The notes under the pieces: model-generated
The model's database searches: none
What the model saw: the letters and a program-made list of their open reading frames with translations, nothing else
What the model was told of the DNA's origin: nothing
Part shown: one piece after another, positions 31,988-41,486 of the stretch
Layout of the letters: each line of letters begins with the position of its first letter
How positions within the stretch are numbered: position 1 is the stretch's first letter
Position numbers and translations under genes: made by a program
DNA from: Planctomycetota bacterium
GTDB lineage: Bacteria > Planctomycetota > Phycisphaerae > Phycisphaerales > UBA1924
Length of the DNA stretch: 64,000 nucleotides
Reading direction: 5' to 3'
Assembly: GCA_014584315.1 (NCBI GenBank)
Contig: JACTNA010000018.1
Coordinates: 1 to 64,000, forward strand

Positions 31988-32260
31988 TCATGCTCCCTCT
32001 GCCTCCGCGCGGGGCGACACACGCCCCCCGCCCTTCGTATCGTCGTTCGCCCGTTGGTAGGTGTCGGCGTGCTCGGCCACGACGCGCGACGCCACCGACG
32101 CCAGCGCCGTGCCGACCGCGAACATCGCGAGCATCGAGGCGAGCGCGCGCCCGATGACCGACGCCGCGTCGCCCCCCGCCGACGCGCCCGCAACGATCGC
32201 CACGGCGAAGCCCGCGAGCGAGCAACAGGGAGCGACGGCGCTGATCGGGCGTGCAGTCAT
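31988..32260 (-). CDS. Small two-span membrane protein, hypothetical
   Basis: A 90-aa frame in the gap between flhG and the sigma factor gene. It would encode two hydrophobic segments (VAPCCSLAGFAVAIVAGASA and SVIGRALASMLAMFAVGTAL) and a charged tail. No good ribosome site precedes the ATG, and an alternative upstream start is open. It may be real because it is in the right strand and place, but the composition could be chance in a GC-rich gap. The rest of 31852-32447 shows nothing else. Confidence 0.4.
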   Translation of the reverse strand: MTARPISAVAPCCSLAGFAVAIVAGASAGGDAASVIGRALASMLAMFAVGTALASVASRVVAEHADTYQRANDDTKGGGRVSPRAEAEGA

Positions 32261-32447
32261 ACAACGAGCAGGCCGAATACCGGACGCGGCCCCGCGAGCG
32301 CGCGGCCACCCCGGTAGGTGCATTATCGTCCGCGCGAAGGCAAGCAATCAGTTCGAACGGGCGCAAAGAAGTTCGAAGCCGCCAACGCAATCGGCGTGCG
32401 CGGCGCATCCGGCATGACGCGACCGACCCCCCCCTTCGCCCGCGCCA

Positions 32448-33383
32448 CTACCCCTTGCGGTCCGAGCGCGGCTCGAACGCAAGGGACGCGATGATCTCGC
32501 TTGACAAACGCCGAACATCCCGGCTCGCGCGCGCCCGCGGCCGAATCAGCATGTGCGGGACACGCCTGCGAACCGACGACGAAACGCGCGAATCCTGCGC
32601 GATCCGGCCGAGCATCGGCACCTCAAATCCAAGGAATCTCCCCGCGCAGCCGGACAAACGCGCATGAACCGCGCTCGCCTCCGCCTCTGTCCGGCTCTGA
32701 TTCACGACCAGGCCGAGTCGGGGGAGTGTCGAGGCTCGCTCGCCCGCGAGCAGGTGGAGGCACTTGATCAGGCCGTAGGCGTCAGCGATCGACGTCGGCT
32801 CGGGCGTCGCCACCACAATCGCGAGCGACGCGGCGAGCATGAACGTGGTCACGTCGCGCCCGATGCCCGCCCCCGTGTCGATGACGATGAGGTCGCTGAC
32901 GGACTCCAGTTCGCTCAGGCCGGCGACGAGCGCGGCGCGGCGGCGTGCATCCAGGTCGGCGACACGGGCGACGCCGACCGCGCCGGGCACGAGCAGGAAC
33001 CCGCCCGGCGCGTCCACCGCCACGTCCCGCATCGAGAGGCGGGTAGGGGCGTCGTGCCCGGCGAGCAGGGCGTCGAGACGGCGGTGCGGGCTGAGGCCGC
33101 AGAGCACGTCGGCGTTCGCCATGCCGAGGTCCGCGTCGAGGAGCGTCGCCCGTTTGCCCGAACGCGCGAGCGCGATGCAGAGATTGACGGCGATGTTGGT
33201 CTTGCCCACCCCCCCCTTGCCCGAGCCGATGGCGACGATGGGCGTGCCGGGGCGCGCGGGGCAAACGGCGTTCGATCGCGATGGCGTCCCCTGCCCGCCG
33301 GCCAGCGTCTCGACGAGGTCGCGCAGACGCGACGCCTGATCCGCGGGGCGTGCGAGGGCCGGGCTGGCGAGCATCGTCGTCAC
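32448..33383 (-). CDS. flhG: MinD/ParA-family ATPase FlhG (flagellar number/site regulator)
   Basis: A 311-aa MinD-like ATPase that partners the FlhF GTPase in placing or counting flagella. The deviant Walker A motif AIGSGKGGVGKTNIAVNL spans 51-68, with the switch DADLGMANADVLCG and Walker B-like DLIVIDTGAGIG. The N-terminal QASRLRDLV segment resembles the DQA box that touches FlhF. The start is GTG at 33383 in a GTGA overlap with the flhF stop. The C-terminus lacks an obvious strong membrane-targeting helix. Confidence 0.92.
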   Translation of the reverse strand: MTTMLASPALARPADQASRLRDLVETLAGGQGTPSRSNAVCPARPGTPIVAIGSGKGGVGKTNIAVNLCIALARSGKRATLLDADLGMANADVLCGLSPHRRLDALLAGHDAPTRLSMRDVAVDAPGGFLLVPGAVGVARVADLDARRRAALVAGLSELESVSDLIVIDTGAGIGRDVTTFMLAASLAIVVATPEPTSIADAYGLIKCLHLLAGERASTLPRLGLVVNQSRTEAEASAVHARLSGCAGRFLGFEVPMLGRIAQDSRVSSSVRRRVPHMLIRPRARASRDVRRLSSEIIASLAFEPRSDRKG

Positions 33384-34750
33384 GCGACGGCCCCCGCCAG
33401 CGCGGTCGCGCCGCGCCCTTCGAGGACCAGCCTCGCGAGCGTTCTGCTTTCCGCGGCCTCGACGTCGTCGGGGACTTCCTGCCCGGTCGTGAGGTAACTG
33501 AGCGGCAACCCAAGACGCGTCACGGCGTTCAGGGCGGGGCCGAAGACCTCGGCCTCGTCGGTCTTGCTGAGGATGAGGCGGTCGGGGCCGAGCGAGCCGA
33601 ATCGTTCCGCGGCCCGCATCATCACCGGCTCGGCCGACGCGGCCGAAAGCACCAGGTGGGTCTCGTCGGGCGAGGCGGCACGCACAAACTCGGCGAGTTC
33701 GCGCAGGCGTCCCTCATCGCGGGGGGAGCGGCCCGCGGTGTCGATGAAGACGACGTCGTGGTCGCGCAGGGCGTCGCGGGCGGCCTGCATCTCGCGCGGG
33801 GTCAGAGCGACGCGCATCGGCAGGCCGACGATCTCCGCATAGGTCCGCAACTGCTCCACCGCCGCGATGCGGTAGGTGTCGCTCGTGATCAGGGCGGCAC
33901 GGAGGCCGTGGCGCAGTTTCGCGGCGGCGGCGAGCTTGGCGATCGTCGTGGTCTTGCCGACGCCGGTGGGGCCGACGAGGGCGATCGCGCGGCAGACGCC
34001 GCCGCTCGGTCGCCAGGCGCCGGGCGGTGCAACCGGCACCATCGCGGCGATCTCGTCCGCGAGCGCCTCGCGCGCCCGGTCGGGATCGTGCAGGGAGGCG
34101 GCCGGCAACCGCTCGCGGACTCCATCAAGCAAGCGGCCCGCGAGTTCGGGCGAGACCTGCTCGTCTGTGAGGCGAAGATACAGGTCGGCCAGGGCATCGG
34201 GCATCGCGCCGGGCGACGGGCCAACAGGGCCGCGTCCCGTCGCGTGCAGCACGTGCCCGAGCAGCCGCTTGATGGACGCGAGTTCGTCCTCGATCGCGAC
34301 TCGGCCCGACTCGCTCGCCGGCGCGAAGGCGGCTCGCGTCGTGGGCACTCGGGCCGCCGGGCTGCGCGCGGGCTTCGGCGCGCCGTTACGAGGTGCCATG
34401 GCGGGTTCGGCCGCCGGATCTGGCGTCAGGCCCACGCCAGACCAGTCTCGCACGGGGATGAACTCGTCCTTGACGGCGGCGGCGCGGGCGAGGGGCGCGG
34501 GTTCCGGCTTCGTCTCGGGCCTGGGTGCAGCACGCGAGGGGGCGCGGGGCGGCTCACGCCGACGCGGGGCGGGGCCGGAGTCCGCTTCCGTGGAAGCGGT
34601 GATCTCGACGATCGGCCTGGTGCCGACGCCGAGCACCCCGCCCGCCTTGAAGGTGCGTGTGTGGAGGATGACGGCGTCGCCGCCGAGGTCTCGCTTGACC
34701 TCTGCCAGTGCCGCCGCCATCGTGCTGCCGCGATAGGTCTTGAGTGTCAT
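33380..34750 (-). CDS. flhF: SRP-type GTPase FlhF (flagellar placement)
   Basis: A 456-aa protein of the SRP/FtsY/FlhF GTPase family that directs the flagellar basal body to its site. The basic B-domain (about 1-150) is Pro- and Arg-rich, the N-domain is helical, and the G-domain has GPTGVGKTTT (260-269). D-box VFIDTAGRSP and SKTDEAEVFG follow. The C-terminal part is normal. It lies between flhA and flhG and overlaps flhG by 4 bases. Confidence 0.94.
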   Translation of the reverse strand: MTLKTYRGSTMAAALAEVKRDLGGDAVILHTRTFKAGGVLGVGTRPIVEITASTEADSGPAPRRREPPRAPSRAAPRPETKPEPAPLARAAAVKDEFIPVRDWSGVGLTPDPAAEPAMAPRNGAPKPARSPAARVPTTRAAFAPASESGRVAIEDELASIKRLLGHVLHATGRGPVGPSPGAMPDALADLYLRLTDEQVSPELAGRLLDGVRERLPAASLHDPDRAREALADEIAAMVPVAPPGAWRPSGGVCRAIALVGPTGVGKTTTIAKLAAAAKLRHGLRAALITSDTYRIAAVEQLRTYAEIVGLPMRVALTPREMQAARDALRDHDVVFIDTAGRSPRDEGRLRELAEFVRAASPDETHLVLSAASAEPVMMRAAERFGSLGPDRLILSKTDEAEVFGPALNAVTRLGLPLSYLTTGQEVPDDVEAAESRTLARLVLEGRGATALAGAVA

Positions 34751-34823
34751 TATCGCCGTCCCTGGCTTGTCGAAGACTCCGGCAATCTACACGGTCTCGC
34801 CGCCCTCCGCCAGCGGCTCCTGT

Positions 34824-36986
34824 TCAGGCCGCAGTCACGGCCGGCTCCGGCTGCTTCGGGGGGGTGACGAGGGCGAGTGACTCGACCTCGAACGGCGGGG
34901 CGACTTCGTTGTACCCCAGCACCACGACCGACGGGATGTGCGGCTCGAGAACCTGGCGTACGACCGCCCGCACCTGCGGCGAAGCGACGACGACGGGGAG
35001 CCGACCGGCCGCGGTGACTTTCTCAAGTGCGCGTGCGATCTGGCCGGCGATCGACCCGGCGACGCGGGCGGGCATGGTCACGCTGGTGCCTCCCGGGCCG
35101 CGGTCGATGTACGCCGCGATCTGGTCTTCGAGCGACGGGTCGAGGGTCACGCACACGATGGTGCGCGTGCCGTCGGGGCCTGCGGCGGCGACCTGCTCGC
35201 AGATGGTGCGTCGCAGCGCATTGCGGACGTACTCGGTCAGCACGTCCGGATCCTGGGTCTTGGGCGCCCAGTCGCCGAGGGTTTCGAGGATCGTCTCAAC
35301 GTCGCGGATGGGGACGCGCTCGCGGAGGAGGTTCTGGAGGACCTTCTGGAGATCGGCGGTCTTGACCACGCCGGGGACGGTCTCTTCCACCAGTTTGGGC
35401 GTGCGCTGGCGGAGGCCTTCGAGCAGGTTGTTGACCTCCTCGCGGGTGAGCAGGTCGGCGGCGTTCGCACGCACGACTTCGGTGAGGTGCGTCGCGACAA
35501 CGCTGGTCGGATCGACGACGGTGTAGTTCATCGACTCGGCCCGGGCGCGCATGGCGGGGTCGATCCACCGCGCGTCGAGGCCGAAGGCCGGCTCCCGCGT
35601 CGGCTCGCCGTCGATGGGACCGGACGCCACGCCCGAGTCCATGGCGAGGAGCCGCCCGGGCCGGACCTGCCCTCGCGCTGCCTCCGCCCCTCGCACCTTG
35701 ATGCGGTACTCCGTCGGCTCCAGTTGCAGGTTGTCGCGGATTCGGACGGGCGGCATGACGAACCCGGCCTCGGCGGCCATCTGGCGACGGATCGCGTGGA
35801 TGCGATCGAGCAGGTCCCCCCCCTGCTGCGTGTCGACGAGCGAGACGAGCGCATACCCCACCTCGAGTTCGAGCACGTCGACCTTGAGCAAGGCCTCGAT
35901 CGGCGGCGGCTCGGGCGCGCCGGGCGCCTGCTCGGCCTGCTGCTGCGCGGCCACCGCCCGCGACGAGCGCGTCATCGCCCACGCGAGTCCGCCAAGCCCC
36001 GCGGCGGTCGCCAGCAGCGGGACGGTCGGCAACGGGCTGAAGGCGAGCAGCGCAAGGAACGCGGCGGTGATCGCCAGTCCCCGAGGCTGGCTGGTCAGTT
36101 GGCCCGTCAGTTCGTCGCCCAGTTGCTGCTTCGAGCCGGAGCGGGTGACGATGAGCGCGGCCGCGATCGACACGATGAACGACGGGATCTGGCTGGTCAG
36201 CCCGTCGCCGATCGTCAGTTTCGTGAAGACCTCGGCGGACTGTCCCGCGGGCCACCCCCGCTCGACGGTGCCGACGGCGAAGCCGCCGATGATGTTGACG
36301 GCGGTGATGATGATGCCGGCGATGGCGTCGCCGCGGACGAACTTGCTGGCGCCGTCCATCGCGCCGAAGAAGTCCGCCTCGCGGGAGATGTCCTCGCGCC
36401 GGCTTCGGGCCTCGGCCTCGTTGATGAGGCCGGCGTTGAGGTCGGAGTCGATCGCCATCTGCTTGCCGGGCATGGCGTCGAGGGTGAAGCGTGCGGCGAC
36501 CTCGCTGATGCGCGTCGCGCCCTTCGTGACGACGACGAACTGCACGATGATGAGGATGAGGAAGATAACGACGCCGACGAAGAGCGAGTCGCCCGCGACG
36601 AACTCGCCGAACGCGCTGATGACCTGCCCGGCGACGCCGATCGCCTCCTCGGGGCTGCCCGCGTCCGCCGTCAGGATCAACCGCGTCGAGGCGATGTTGA
36701 GGACGAGCCGGAACATGGTCGTCGCCAGCAGCAGCGACGGGAAGACGCTGAACTCCAGCGGGCGGCCCATCGAGATCGTGGTCAGCAGCACGATCACGGA
36801 CAGGGAGATGTTCAGCGAGATGAGCAGGTCAAGCGCGGGCGGCGGCAGCGGGATCAGGATCACCACCATCAGCATCACGAAGGCGATCGGGACGATCAGG
36901 CCGCGGTGCTTGGCGAGCGCGAGCAGCCAGGCCGGCAGGTTGCTCCCGTTGGACGCACCCGATTGCGGCTGCTTCGCGGCGGCCAT
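34824..36986 (-). CDS. flhA: Flagellar export gate protein FlhA
   Basis: A 720-aa core membrane protein of the flagellar type III export gate. About eight N-terminal spans (20-330) include the conserved FHIPEP-region TRLILTADAG and AGSPEEAIGVAGQV. A large cytoplasmic domain follows (about 370-720) with GYALVSLVDTQQGGDLLDRI and VPIRDVETILETLGDW. The ATG is preceded by GAGGGGG. It stands between flhB (15 bp upstream) and flhF (73 bp downstream), in the common order. Confidence 0.96.
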   Translation of the reverse strand: MAAAKQPQSGASNGSNLPAWLLALAKHRGLIVPIAFVMLMVVILIPLPPPALDLLISLNISLSVIVLLTTISMGRPLEFSVFPSLLLATTMFRLVLNIASTRLILTADAGSPEEAIGVAGQVISAFGEFVAGDSLFVGVVIFLILIIVQFVVVTKGATRISEVAARFTLDAMPGKQMAIDSDLNAGLINEAEARSRREDISREADFFGAMDGASKFVRGDAIAGIIITAVNIIGGFAVGTVERGWPAGQSAEVFTKLTIGDGLTSQIPSFIVSIAAALIVTRSGSKQQLGDELTGQLTSQPRGLAITAAFLALLAFSPLPTVPLLATAAGLGGLAWAMTRSSRAVAAQQQAEQAPGAPEPPPIEALLKVDVLELEVGYALVSLVDTQQGGDLLDRIHAIRRQMAAEAGFVMPPVRIRDNLQLEPTEYRIKVRGAEAARGQVRPGRLLAMDSGVASGPIDGEPTREPAFGLDARWIDPAMRARAESMNYTVVDPTSVVATHLTEVVRANAADLLTREEVNNLLEGLRQRTPKLVEETVPGVVKTADLQKVLQNLLRERVPIRDVETILETLGDWAPKTQDPDVLTEYVRNALRRTICEQVAAAGPDGTRTIVCVTLDPSLEDQIAAYIDRGPGGTSVTMPARVAGSIAGQIARALEKVTAAGRLPVVVASPQVRAVVRQVLEPHIPSVVVLGYNEVAPPFEVESLALVTPPKQPEPAVTAA

Positions 36987-37000
36987 GGATCAACGCCCCC

Positions 37001-38128
37001 TCACCGTTGTGCCCTGGCGGCGCGCCGCCGCCCGCGTGCGCCGCCGCGCTTCGCCGCGCTGTGCGACGCGCGGCCCTCGAGGCGGTAGACGTAGGCGAGG
37101 ATCTCCGCGACGGCTTCGTAGAGGTGCGGCGGGATCTCGCGGCCGACCTCGACGCCGTAGTAGACGGCTCGCGCCAGCGGCGGTCGCTCGACGATCGGCA
37201 CGCCGTGCGCGACGGCGACGTGCCGGATACGGACGGCCATGTAGTCCGCCCCCTTGGCGATCAGCCGCGGCGCGCCCATGGACTCGGACTCGTACCTGAG
37301 CGCGACGGCGAAGTGCGTCGGGTTCGTGACCACAACGTCGGCGTCGGGAACCGCCGCCTGGATGCGCTGCATGGCGATCTGCCGCATCAGTCGCATCCGC
37401 CGCCCCTTCATCTGCGGGTCGCCCTCCATGCTGCGGCGCTCGTCCTTCACTTCCTGCTTGGTCATCCGAAGGTCCTGCGAGTGCTGCCACTTCTGGTACA
37501 TGAAGTCGATGACGCCGAGCACAAGCAGCAGGAAGACCAGCCACAGCGCGAGTTCCGCCGCGGCACGGGCGAGCAGGAGCATCCCCGGCACCGGGTCCAG
37601 CGCGGCCAGACCGATCAGCCGCGGCATCCAGCGCCCGATCACCAGCCACGAGATCGCCACGACGAGGACGAGCTTGCCCGTGTTCACGACCGATTTCACA
37701 AGGTTGCGCTTGCTGAACATGCGCTTGACGCCGGCGATCGGATTCAGGCGTTCGAGCTTGGGGCGCAGCGGCTCGGGCGAGAAGAGCAGGCCGACCTGCA
37801 TCACCTGCCCGACGGCGGCGACGACGAACATGAGCAGCAGCACCGGAATCACGACCATGACGCCCTGCCACGCCGCCCACTTCGCCCCGTCGGTCATGGA
37901 CTCGACCGTGAGGGCATCGCCGAGCGTCTCGCCCTCGAGCAGGCGGCGGATGAGCGTGGACATGCCGCGGATGAGCAGCCCCCCGACCGCGACGAGCACG
38001 ATGACCGCGCCGAGCAGATCGACGGCCGCCGAGAGGTCCGCGCTCTTGGCGACGCGGCCCCGACGCCTCGCGTCCAGGAGGCGGTGCTGCGTCGGCTGCT
38101 CGGTCTTCTCGCCCAGGTCCTCGGCCAT
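37001..38128 (-). CDS. flhB: Flagellar export switch protein FlhB
   Basis: A 375-aa membrane protein that switches export from hook to filament substrates. The N-terminus AEDLGEKTEQPTQHRLLDAR is typical, four membrane spans cover about 32-210, and the autocleavage site is NPTH (269-272). The tail after about residue 355 is very Arg/Ala-rich. It lies 41 bp after fliR, a gap that holds a hairpin, and is followed by flhA after 14 bp. Confidence 0.96.
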   Translation of the reverse strand: MAEDLGEKTEQPTQHRLLDARRRGRVAKSADLSAAVDLLGAVIVLVAVGGLLIRGMSTLIRRLLEGETLGDALTVESMTDGAKWAAWQGVMVVIPVLLLMFVVAAVGQVMQVGLLFSPEPLRPKLERLNPIAGVKRMFSKRNLVKSVVNTGKLVLVVAISWLVIGRWMPRLIGLAALDPVPGMLLLARAAAELALWLVFLLLVLGVIDFMYQKWQHSQDLRMTKQEVKDERRSMEGDPQMKGRRMRLMRQIAMQRIQAAVPDADVVVTNPTHFAVALRYESESMGAPRLIAKGADYMAVRIRHVAVAHGVPIVERPPLARAVYYGVEVGREIPPHLYEAVAEILAYVYRLEGRASHSAAKRGGARGRRRAARAQR

Positions 38129-38143
38129 GCCTCACTCCGGGGC

Positions 38144-38159
38144 GGGGCGTTCAGGCCCC
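38144..38159. repeat. GGGGC hairpin between fliR and flhB
   Basis: GGGGC-GTTCAG-GCCCC sits in the 41-bp gap between the fliR stop and the flhB start. Read on the gene strand it is GGGGCCTGAACGCCCC, nearly the same as the hairpins at 5309 and 55261. Being inside an operon, it may be an mRNA processing or stability element and not a terminator. Confidence 0.6.
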
Positions 38160-38169
38160 TCTCGCCGCT

Positions 38170-38955
38170 TCACCCTCTCCCCAACGCCCATCGCACCACC
38201 AGGCCCAGCCCGTCGCTCAACTCGTCCCGGACGACGGTGTCCAGCACGCGAAGCGCAAGCCCGAGCACGATCAGCCCGACGACGATCTTGATCGCGAACC
38301 CCACGCTCAGCACGTTGATCTGCGGCATGGTCTTCATGATGAAGCCCATCGCGAGCATCAGCAGCATGATGATGCCCGTAACGGGCGCGGCAACGCGCAG
38401 CGCGAGTTCGAACCCGGACGCGGCGAGGCCGGTCGCCAGGTCGAGCGCGCCCGGCTGCATCGAGGCCGCGCCCGGCGGCAGCGACGCGAACGAGCCGACG
38501 AGCGCGGCGAACATCTGCTCCATCCCGCCCATCGACAGGAACGCCGCGACGGCGAGGTAGAAGACGAGTTCGCCGACCGCGTCGCTCTGGGTATCCATCT
38601 CGGGGTTGTAGACGGAGGCGATGCCCAGCCCCATCTGGTAGCCCATGACGTGCCCGCCGGTCTGCACGGCGACGAGGGGGATGGAGGCGAGCAGTCCGAT
38701 CGCCGCCCCGATCAGCGCCTCGGCGGCGAGGACGGGCGCGACGCCGAAGAGCGAGAGCGGCTCGGCCCGCGCGACGCCCCCCTCCATCAGGCCCGGATAG
38801 ACCGCGAGCGAGACCATGACGGCGAGCATCGCGCGCACGCGGACGGGCACGGCCGGGCCGCTGAGCAGCGGCGCGAACATGAAGAGGCCGCCGAGGCGCG
38901 CGGTGACGAGCGCGAAGGAGACGAGGTGCGCCAGCAGGCCGTCGGTGAGGCTCAT
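38170..38955 (-). CDS. fliR: Flagellar export protein FliR
   Basis: A 261-aa polytopic protein of the FliP-FliQ-FliR export gate, with about six spans. Typical stretches are FALVTARLGGLFMFAPLLSG at the N-terminus and ALIGAAIGLLASIPLVAVQT plus MGYQMGLGIASVYNPEMDTQ in the middle. It starts with ATG at 38955, 20 bp after the fliQ stop. Length and position are normal. Confidence 0.95.
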   Translation of the reverse strand: MSLTDGLLAHLVSFALVTARLGGLFMFAPLLSGPAVPVRVRAMLAVMVSLAVYPGLMEGGVARAEPLSLFGVAPVLAAEALIGAAIGLLASIPLVAVQTGGHVMGYQMGLGIASVYNPEMDTQSDAVGELVFYLAVAAFLSMGGMEQMFAALVGSFASLPPGAASMQPGALDLATGLAASGFELALRVAAPVTGIIMLLMLAMGFIMKTMPQINVLSVGFAIKIVVGLIVLGLALRVLDTVVRDELSDGLGLVVRWALGRG

Positions 38956-38975
38956 GCGTCGGCGCCTCCGTCCTT

Positions 38976-39233
38976 TCAACGCAGCGAGAGCAGCGCACTG
39001 GCGTACTCCACGAGGTTCACGGCGATCCAGGGGATGAGGAGCGCGGCGACGATGAGCATCACCGCGATCTTGGGCACGAAGGTCAGCGTCTGGTCCTGGA
39101 TGCTGGTGACGGACTGGAGCACGCTGATGATCAAGCCGATCGCCACCCCCGCGAGCAGGATCGGCGCGGCGATCTTCAGCACGATCAGCAGCGTCTCACG
39201 CACCAGCAGCACCGACGATTCGTCGTACGTCAT
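38976..39233 (-). CDS. fliQ: Flagellar export protein FliQ
   Basis: An 85-aa protein of two membrane spans (TLLIVLKIAAPILLAGVAIG and KIAVMLIVAALLIPWIAVNL), with the conserved core SVLQSVTSIQDQTLTFVPKI. It is an export-gate subunit. The ATG at 39233 overlaps the fliP stop by 4 bases, so it is translationally coupled. A longer frame to 40136 is an artefact of the fliP region. Confidence 0.96.
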   Translation of the reverse strand: MTYDESSVLLVRETLLIVLKIAAPILLAGVAIGLIISVLQSVTSIQDQTLTFVPKIAVMLIVAALLIPWIAVNLVEYASALLSLR

Positions 39234-40186
39234 GCGACCTCCCCGGCGCACCCGAGGCACGCCAACGCCCGACCACTCTGCCACGCGAACTCCGCCGCCG
39301 CGGGCCAGGCCGCCGCCGCCGCGTGCTCGACGCCGGGCACGGGCGCGAAACTGGCGAGCAGCCCCCCGACGACGAGCGTCCACCCGTCCACGAGCACGAA
39401 CAGCAGCAACTTGAACGGCAGGCTGATGAGCACGGGCGGGAGCATCATCATGCTCATCGAGATGAGCAGACTTGCGATGACCATGTCGATGACGAGGAAA
39501 GGAAGGTAAACCTTGAAGCCCATCAGAAACGCGGTCTTGAGTTCGCTGAGCATGTAGCCCGAGACGAGCGAGGCCGTGTCGACGTCCGCGCGGGTGAGTT
39601 TCGAGGGGTCGGAGATGTCCACCCCGCGGTGCTCGAGGACGACGTAGAGGCTCGACCAGTTGCCGGTCGCGGCGATCTGCTCGAACATGAAGTCGCGGAA
39701 GGGCTGGCGGGCGCGCCCCCACAAGTCCTCGTAGTCGGCGACCTCGCCGCGCTGGTAGGGCACGACCGCGTCGTCCCAGACACGCTGCACCGTCGGCGCC
39801 ATCACGGTCATGGTCATGAAGAGAGCGAGGGCGGTGATGACCTGCGGCGGCGGGACGTTCGCGGTGCCCAGCGCCTGCCGGAGCAGCGCGAGCACCACGA
39901 TGATGCGCATGAAGCAGGTCGTCATCAGCATGATGGACGGCGCGAGCGCGAGCACGGTGAGCAACAGAAGCACGCTCATCGCGCCGGAAATGCCGCGGAC
40001 TTCCTCGTCCGAGCCGCCGGGGAGCGCGCCGGCCGCCGAGTCGAGCAGCGCGATCGGGTTGAACGCGGAAGTCGGGTCCGACGCGGGCGAGGGCACGGGC
40101 GGGCCGATCTCGCCCTGGGCGAGCGCGGGCCCGCACGCCGCGAGCGCGAGCAGAAAGGCCAGCGCAACCCTCGCGACGCCGATCAT
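39230..40186 (-). CDS. fliP: Flagellar export protein FliP with C-terminal extension
   Basis: A 318-aa export-gate protein. Residues 1-23 form a signal peptide (VALAFLLALAACGPALAQ), then an added periplasmic stretch, then the FliP core with APSIMLMTTCFMRIIVVLAL, RQALGTANVPPPQVITALAL and MMMLPPVLISLPFKLLLFVL. The core usually ends near DGWTLVVGGLLASF. Here about 40 extra residues (PVPGVEHAAAAAWPAA...) follow, part of which overlaps a CCACTCTGCCAC repeat motif at 39273-39284. It overlaps fliO and fliQ by 4 bases each. Confidence 0.95.
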   Translation of the reverse strand: MIGVARVALAFLLALAACGPALAQGEIGPPVPSPASDPTSAFNPIALLDSAAGALPGGSDEEVRGISGAMSVLLLLTVLALAPSIMLMTTCFMRIIVVLALLRQALGTANVPPPQVITALALFMTMTVMAPTVQRVWDDAVVPYQRGEVADYEDLWGRARQPFRDFMFEQIAATGNWSSLYVVLEHRGVDISDPSKLTRADVDTASLVSGYMLSELKTAFLMGFKVYLPFLVIDMVIASLLISMSMMMLPPVLISLPFKLLLFVLVDGWTLVVGGLLASFAPVPGVEHAAAAAWPAAAEFAWQSGRALACLGCAGEVA

Positions 40187-40944
40187 GGCGTCCCCCCCAG
40201 GCCAGCCCCGCGCAACTCGGCGACCCGCCGGCGGAGCGCCTCCACCGCGCTCCGGCCCGACGCGTGCACGGGCGCGGGCCACGACACGTCGGCGTCAGGC
40301 TCGACGTGCGCGGCGTCGAAGCGGCGCAGCATCGACGTAAAGCGCGCGCTCATCGACTCGTCCGCGGCGTCGCGGGTCTTCACGAGCAGCGACGCCACGT
40401 CCTCGGCGTCGTCGAACGTGCAGAGCGTGCGGAATCCGCCCACTCCGCCGCGCCCGCCGTGCGACTGCGAGAGCAGCAGCACGCGGCGATCCACCTTGAG
40501 CAGGACGAGGCTCTGCCCCCGCCCGACCGGGTAGCGCCCGAGCACCTCGATCACCCCCGAAGGCGACGGCCCCCCCGGCCCGAGCGCAACGGCGAGCGTC
40601 GGTCCGGAGCGTGCGAAGCGGCGCAGTCCGACGCCGGCCGCAACGATCACGCCCAGCACGCCGGCGAGCGCAAGGATCGTGCGCGTCCAACCCGAGTCCG
40701 ACCGAGGCTCGCCCGCGCCCAGCGCCGCCGACTCGCGGGTCTCGGCGGCGGGCGCGGGCGTGGCCGGCCCGAGCGAGAGCCGCTCGGTGGCGAGGGCGGC
40801 GTCGTCCCCTCCCACGACGGGGTCGCCCGCGGCGAGTTCGTTGGCCGTTGCTCGCGGCGCGGGCGGGCCGATCTCCTGCGCCGGCGCAAGACCGGCGACG
40901 AAGAGCGCAAACACCACTGTGCATGTCGATCGAACGCGGGGCAT
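40183..40944 (-). CDS. fliO: Flagellar protein FliO-like
   Basis: A 253-aa protein with a signal peptide (CTVVFALFVAGLAPAQ), a Pro/Ala-rich periplasmic part, one span (TILALAGVLGVIVAAGVGLR) and a FliO/MopB-like cytoplasmic domain with VIEVLGRYPVGRGQSLVLLKVDR. FliO stabilises FliP assembly. It is longer than most FliO proteins because of the N-terminal and C-terminal extensions. Its order before fliP and the 4-base overlap support the call. Confidence 0.85.
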   Translation of the reverse strand: MPRVRSTCTVVFALFVAGLAPAQEIGPPAPRATANELAAGDPVVGGDDAALATERLSLGPATPAPAAETRESAALGAGEPRSDSGWTRTILALAGVLGVIVAAGVGLRRFARSGPTLAVALGPGGPSPSGVIEVLGRYPVGRGQSLVLLKVDRRVLLLSQSHGGRGGVGGFRTLCTFDDAEDVASLLVKTRDAADESMSARFTSMLRRFDAAHVEPDADVSWPAPVHASGRSAVEALRRRVAELRGAGLGGTP

Positions 40945-40992
40945 GTCGCCGTCCTGGCTTGCACGCGGGCGGCTCCACCGCCCGGCGATCCG

Positions 40993-41400
40993 TCAGCGGG
41001 GCTTGGCCTGGCCGTCCGCCGAGGGGTCGATGATCTCGTTGATCCGCACGCAGAAGTTGTCGTTCAGCACCAGCACCTCGCCCCGGGCCACGGGGCGATC
41101 GTTCACGTACACGTCCACCGGGTCGCCCGCGAGCTTGTCGAGTTCCACGACCGCCCCCTCGCCCAGCCGCAGCACGTCCTCGACCAGCATCCGCGTCCGG
41201 CCGAGTTCGATCTTCACGTTCAGGTTCACGTCCGCGAGCAGGTCGATCCCGTTCTGCGGGGTCTCGGTGCGCACGGCGTCAAACGCCGGCAGACGCATCG
41301 CTTCGGGCGAGGCGCCACGATCCGGCGCCGGCGCGGCCTCTCCCGCCGGCTCGGGGGCCGACTGCTCCTCGGGCTTCGGGCTGACTTGATCGTCGGGCAT
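40993..41400 (-). CDS. fliN: Flagellar motor switch protein FliN
   Basis: A 135-aa C-ring protein. An acidic/Pro-rich N-terminus (1-50) precedes the SpoA domain, seen as [40 protein letters not shown] and [13 protein letters not shown]. It turns the flagellar switch together with FliG and FliM. The ATG at 41400 has AGGAG upstream. No fliM precedes it, and it is the first gene after a 238-bp gap. Confidence 0.93.
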   Translation of the reverse strand: MPDDQVSPKPEEQSAPEPAGEAAPAPDRGASPEAMRLPAFDAVRTETPQNGIDLLADVNLNVKIELGRTRMLVEDVLRLGEGAVVELDKLAGDPVDVYVNDRPVARGEVLVLNDNFCVRINEIIDPSADGQAKPR

Positions 41401-41486
41401 GGGTGCGCCGCTCCTGCCCCCGCTCGACGCGAGAGGCCCCGGCCTCCTGCCGGTTCGGGATGGCCAACTGCGGCCGCGGTCCAACG

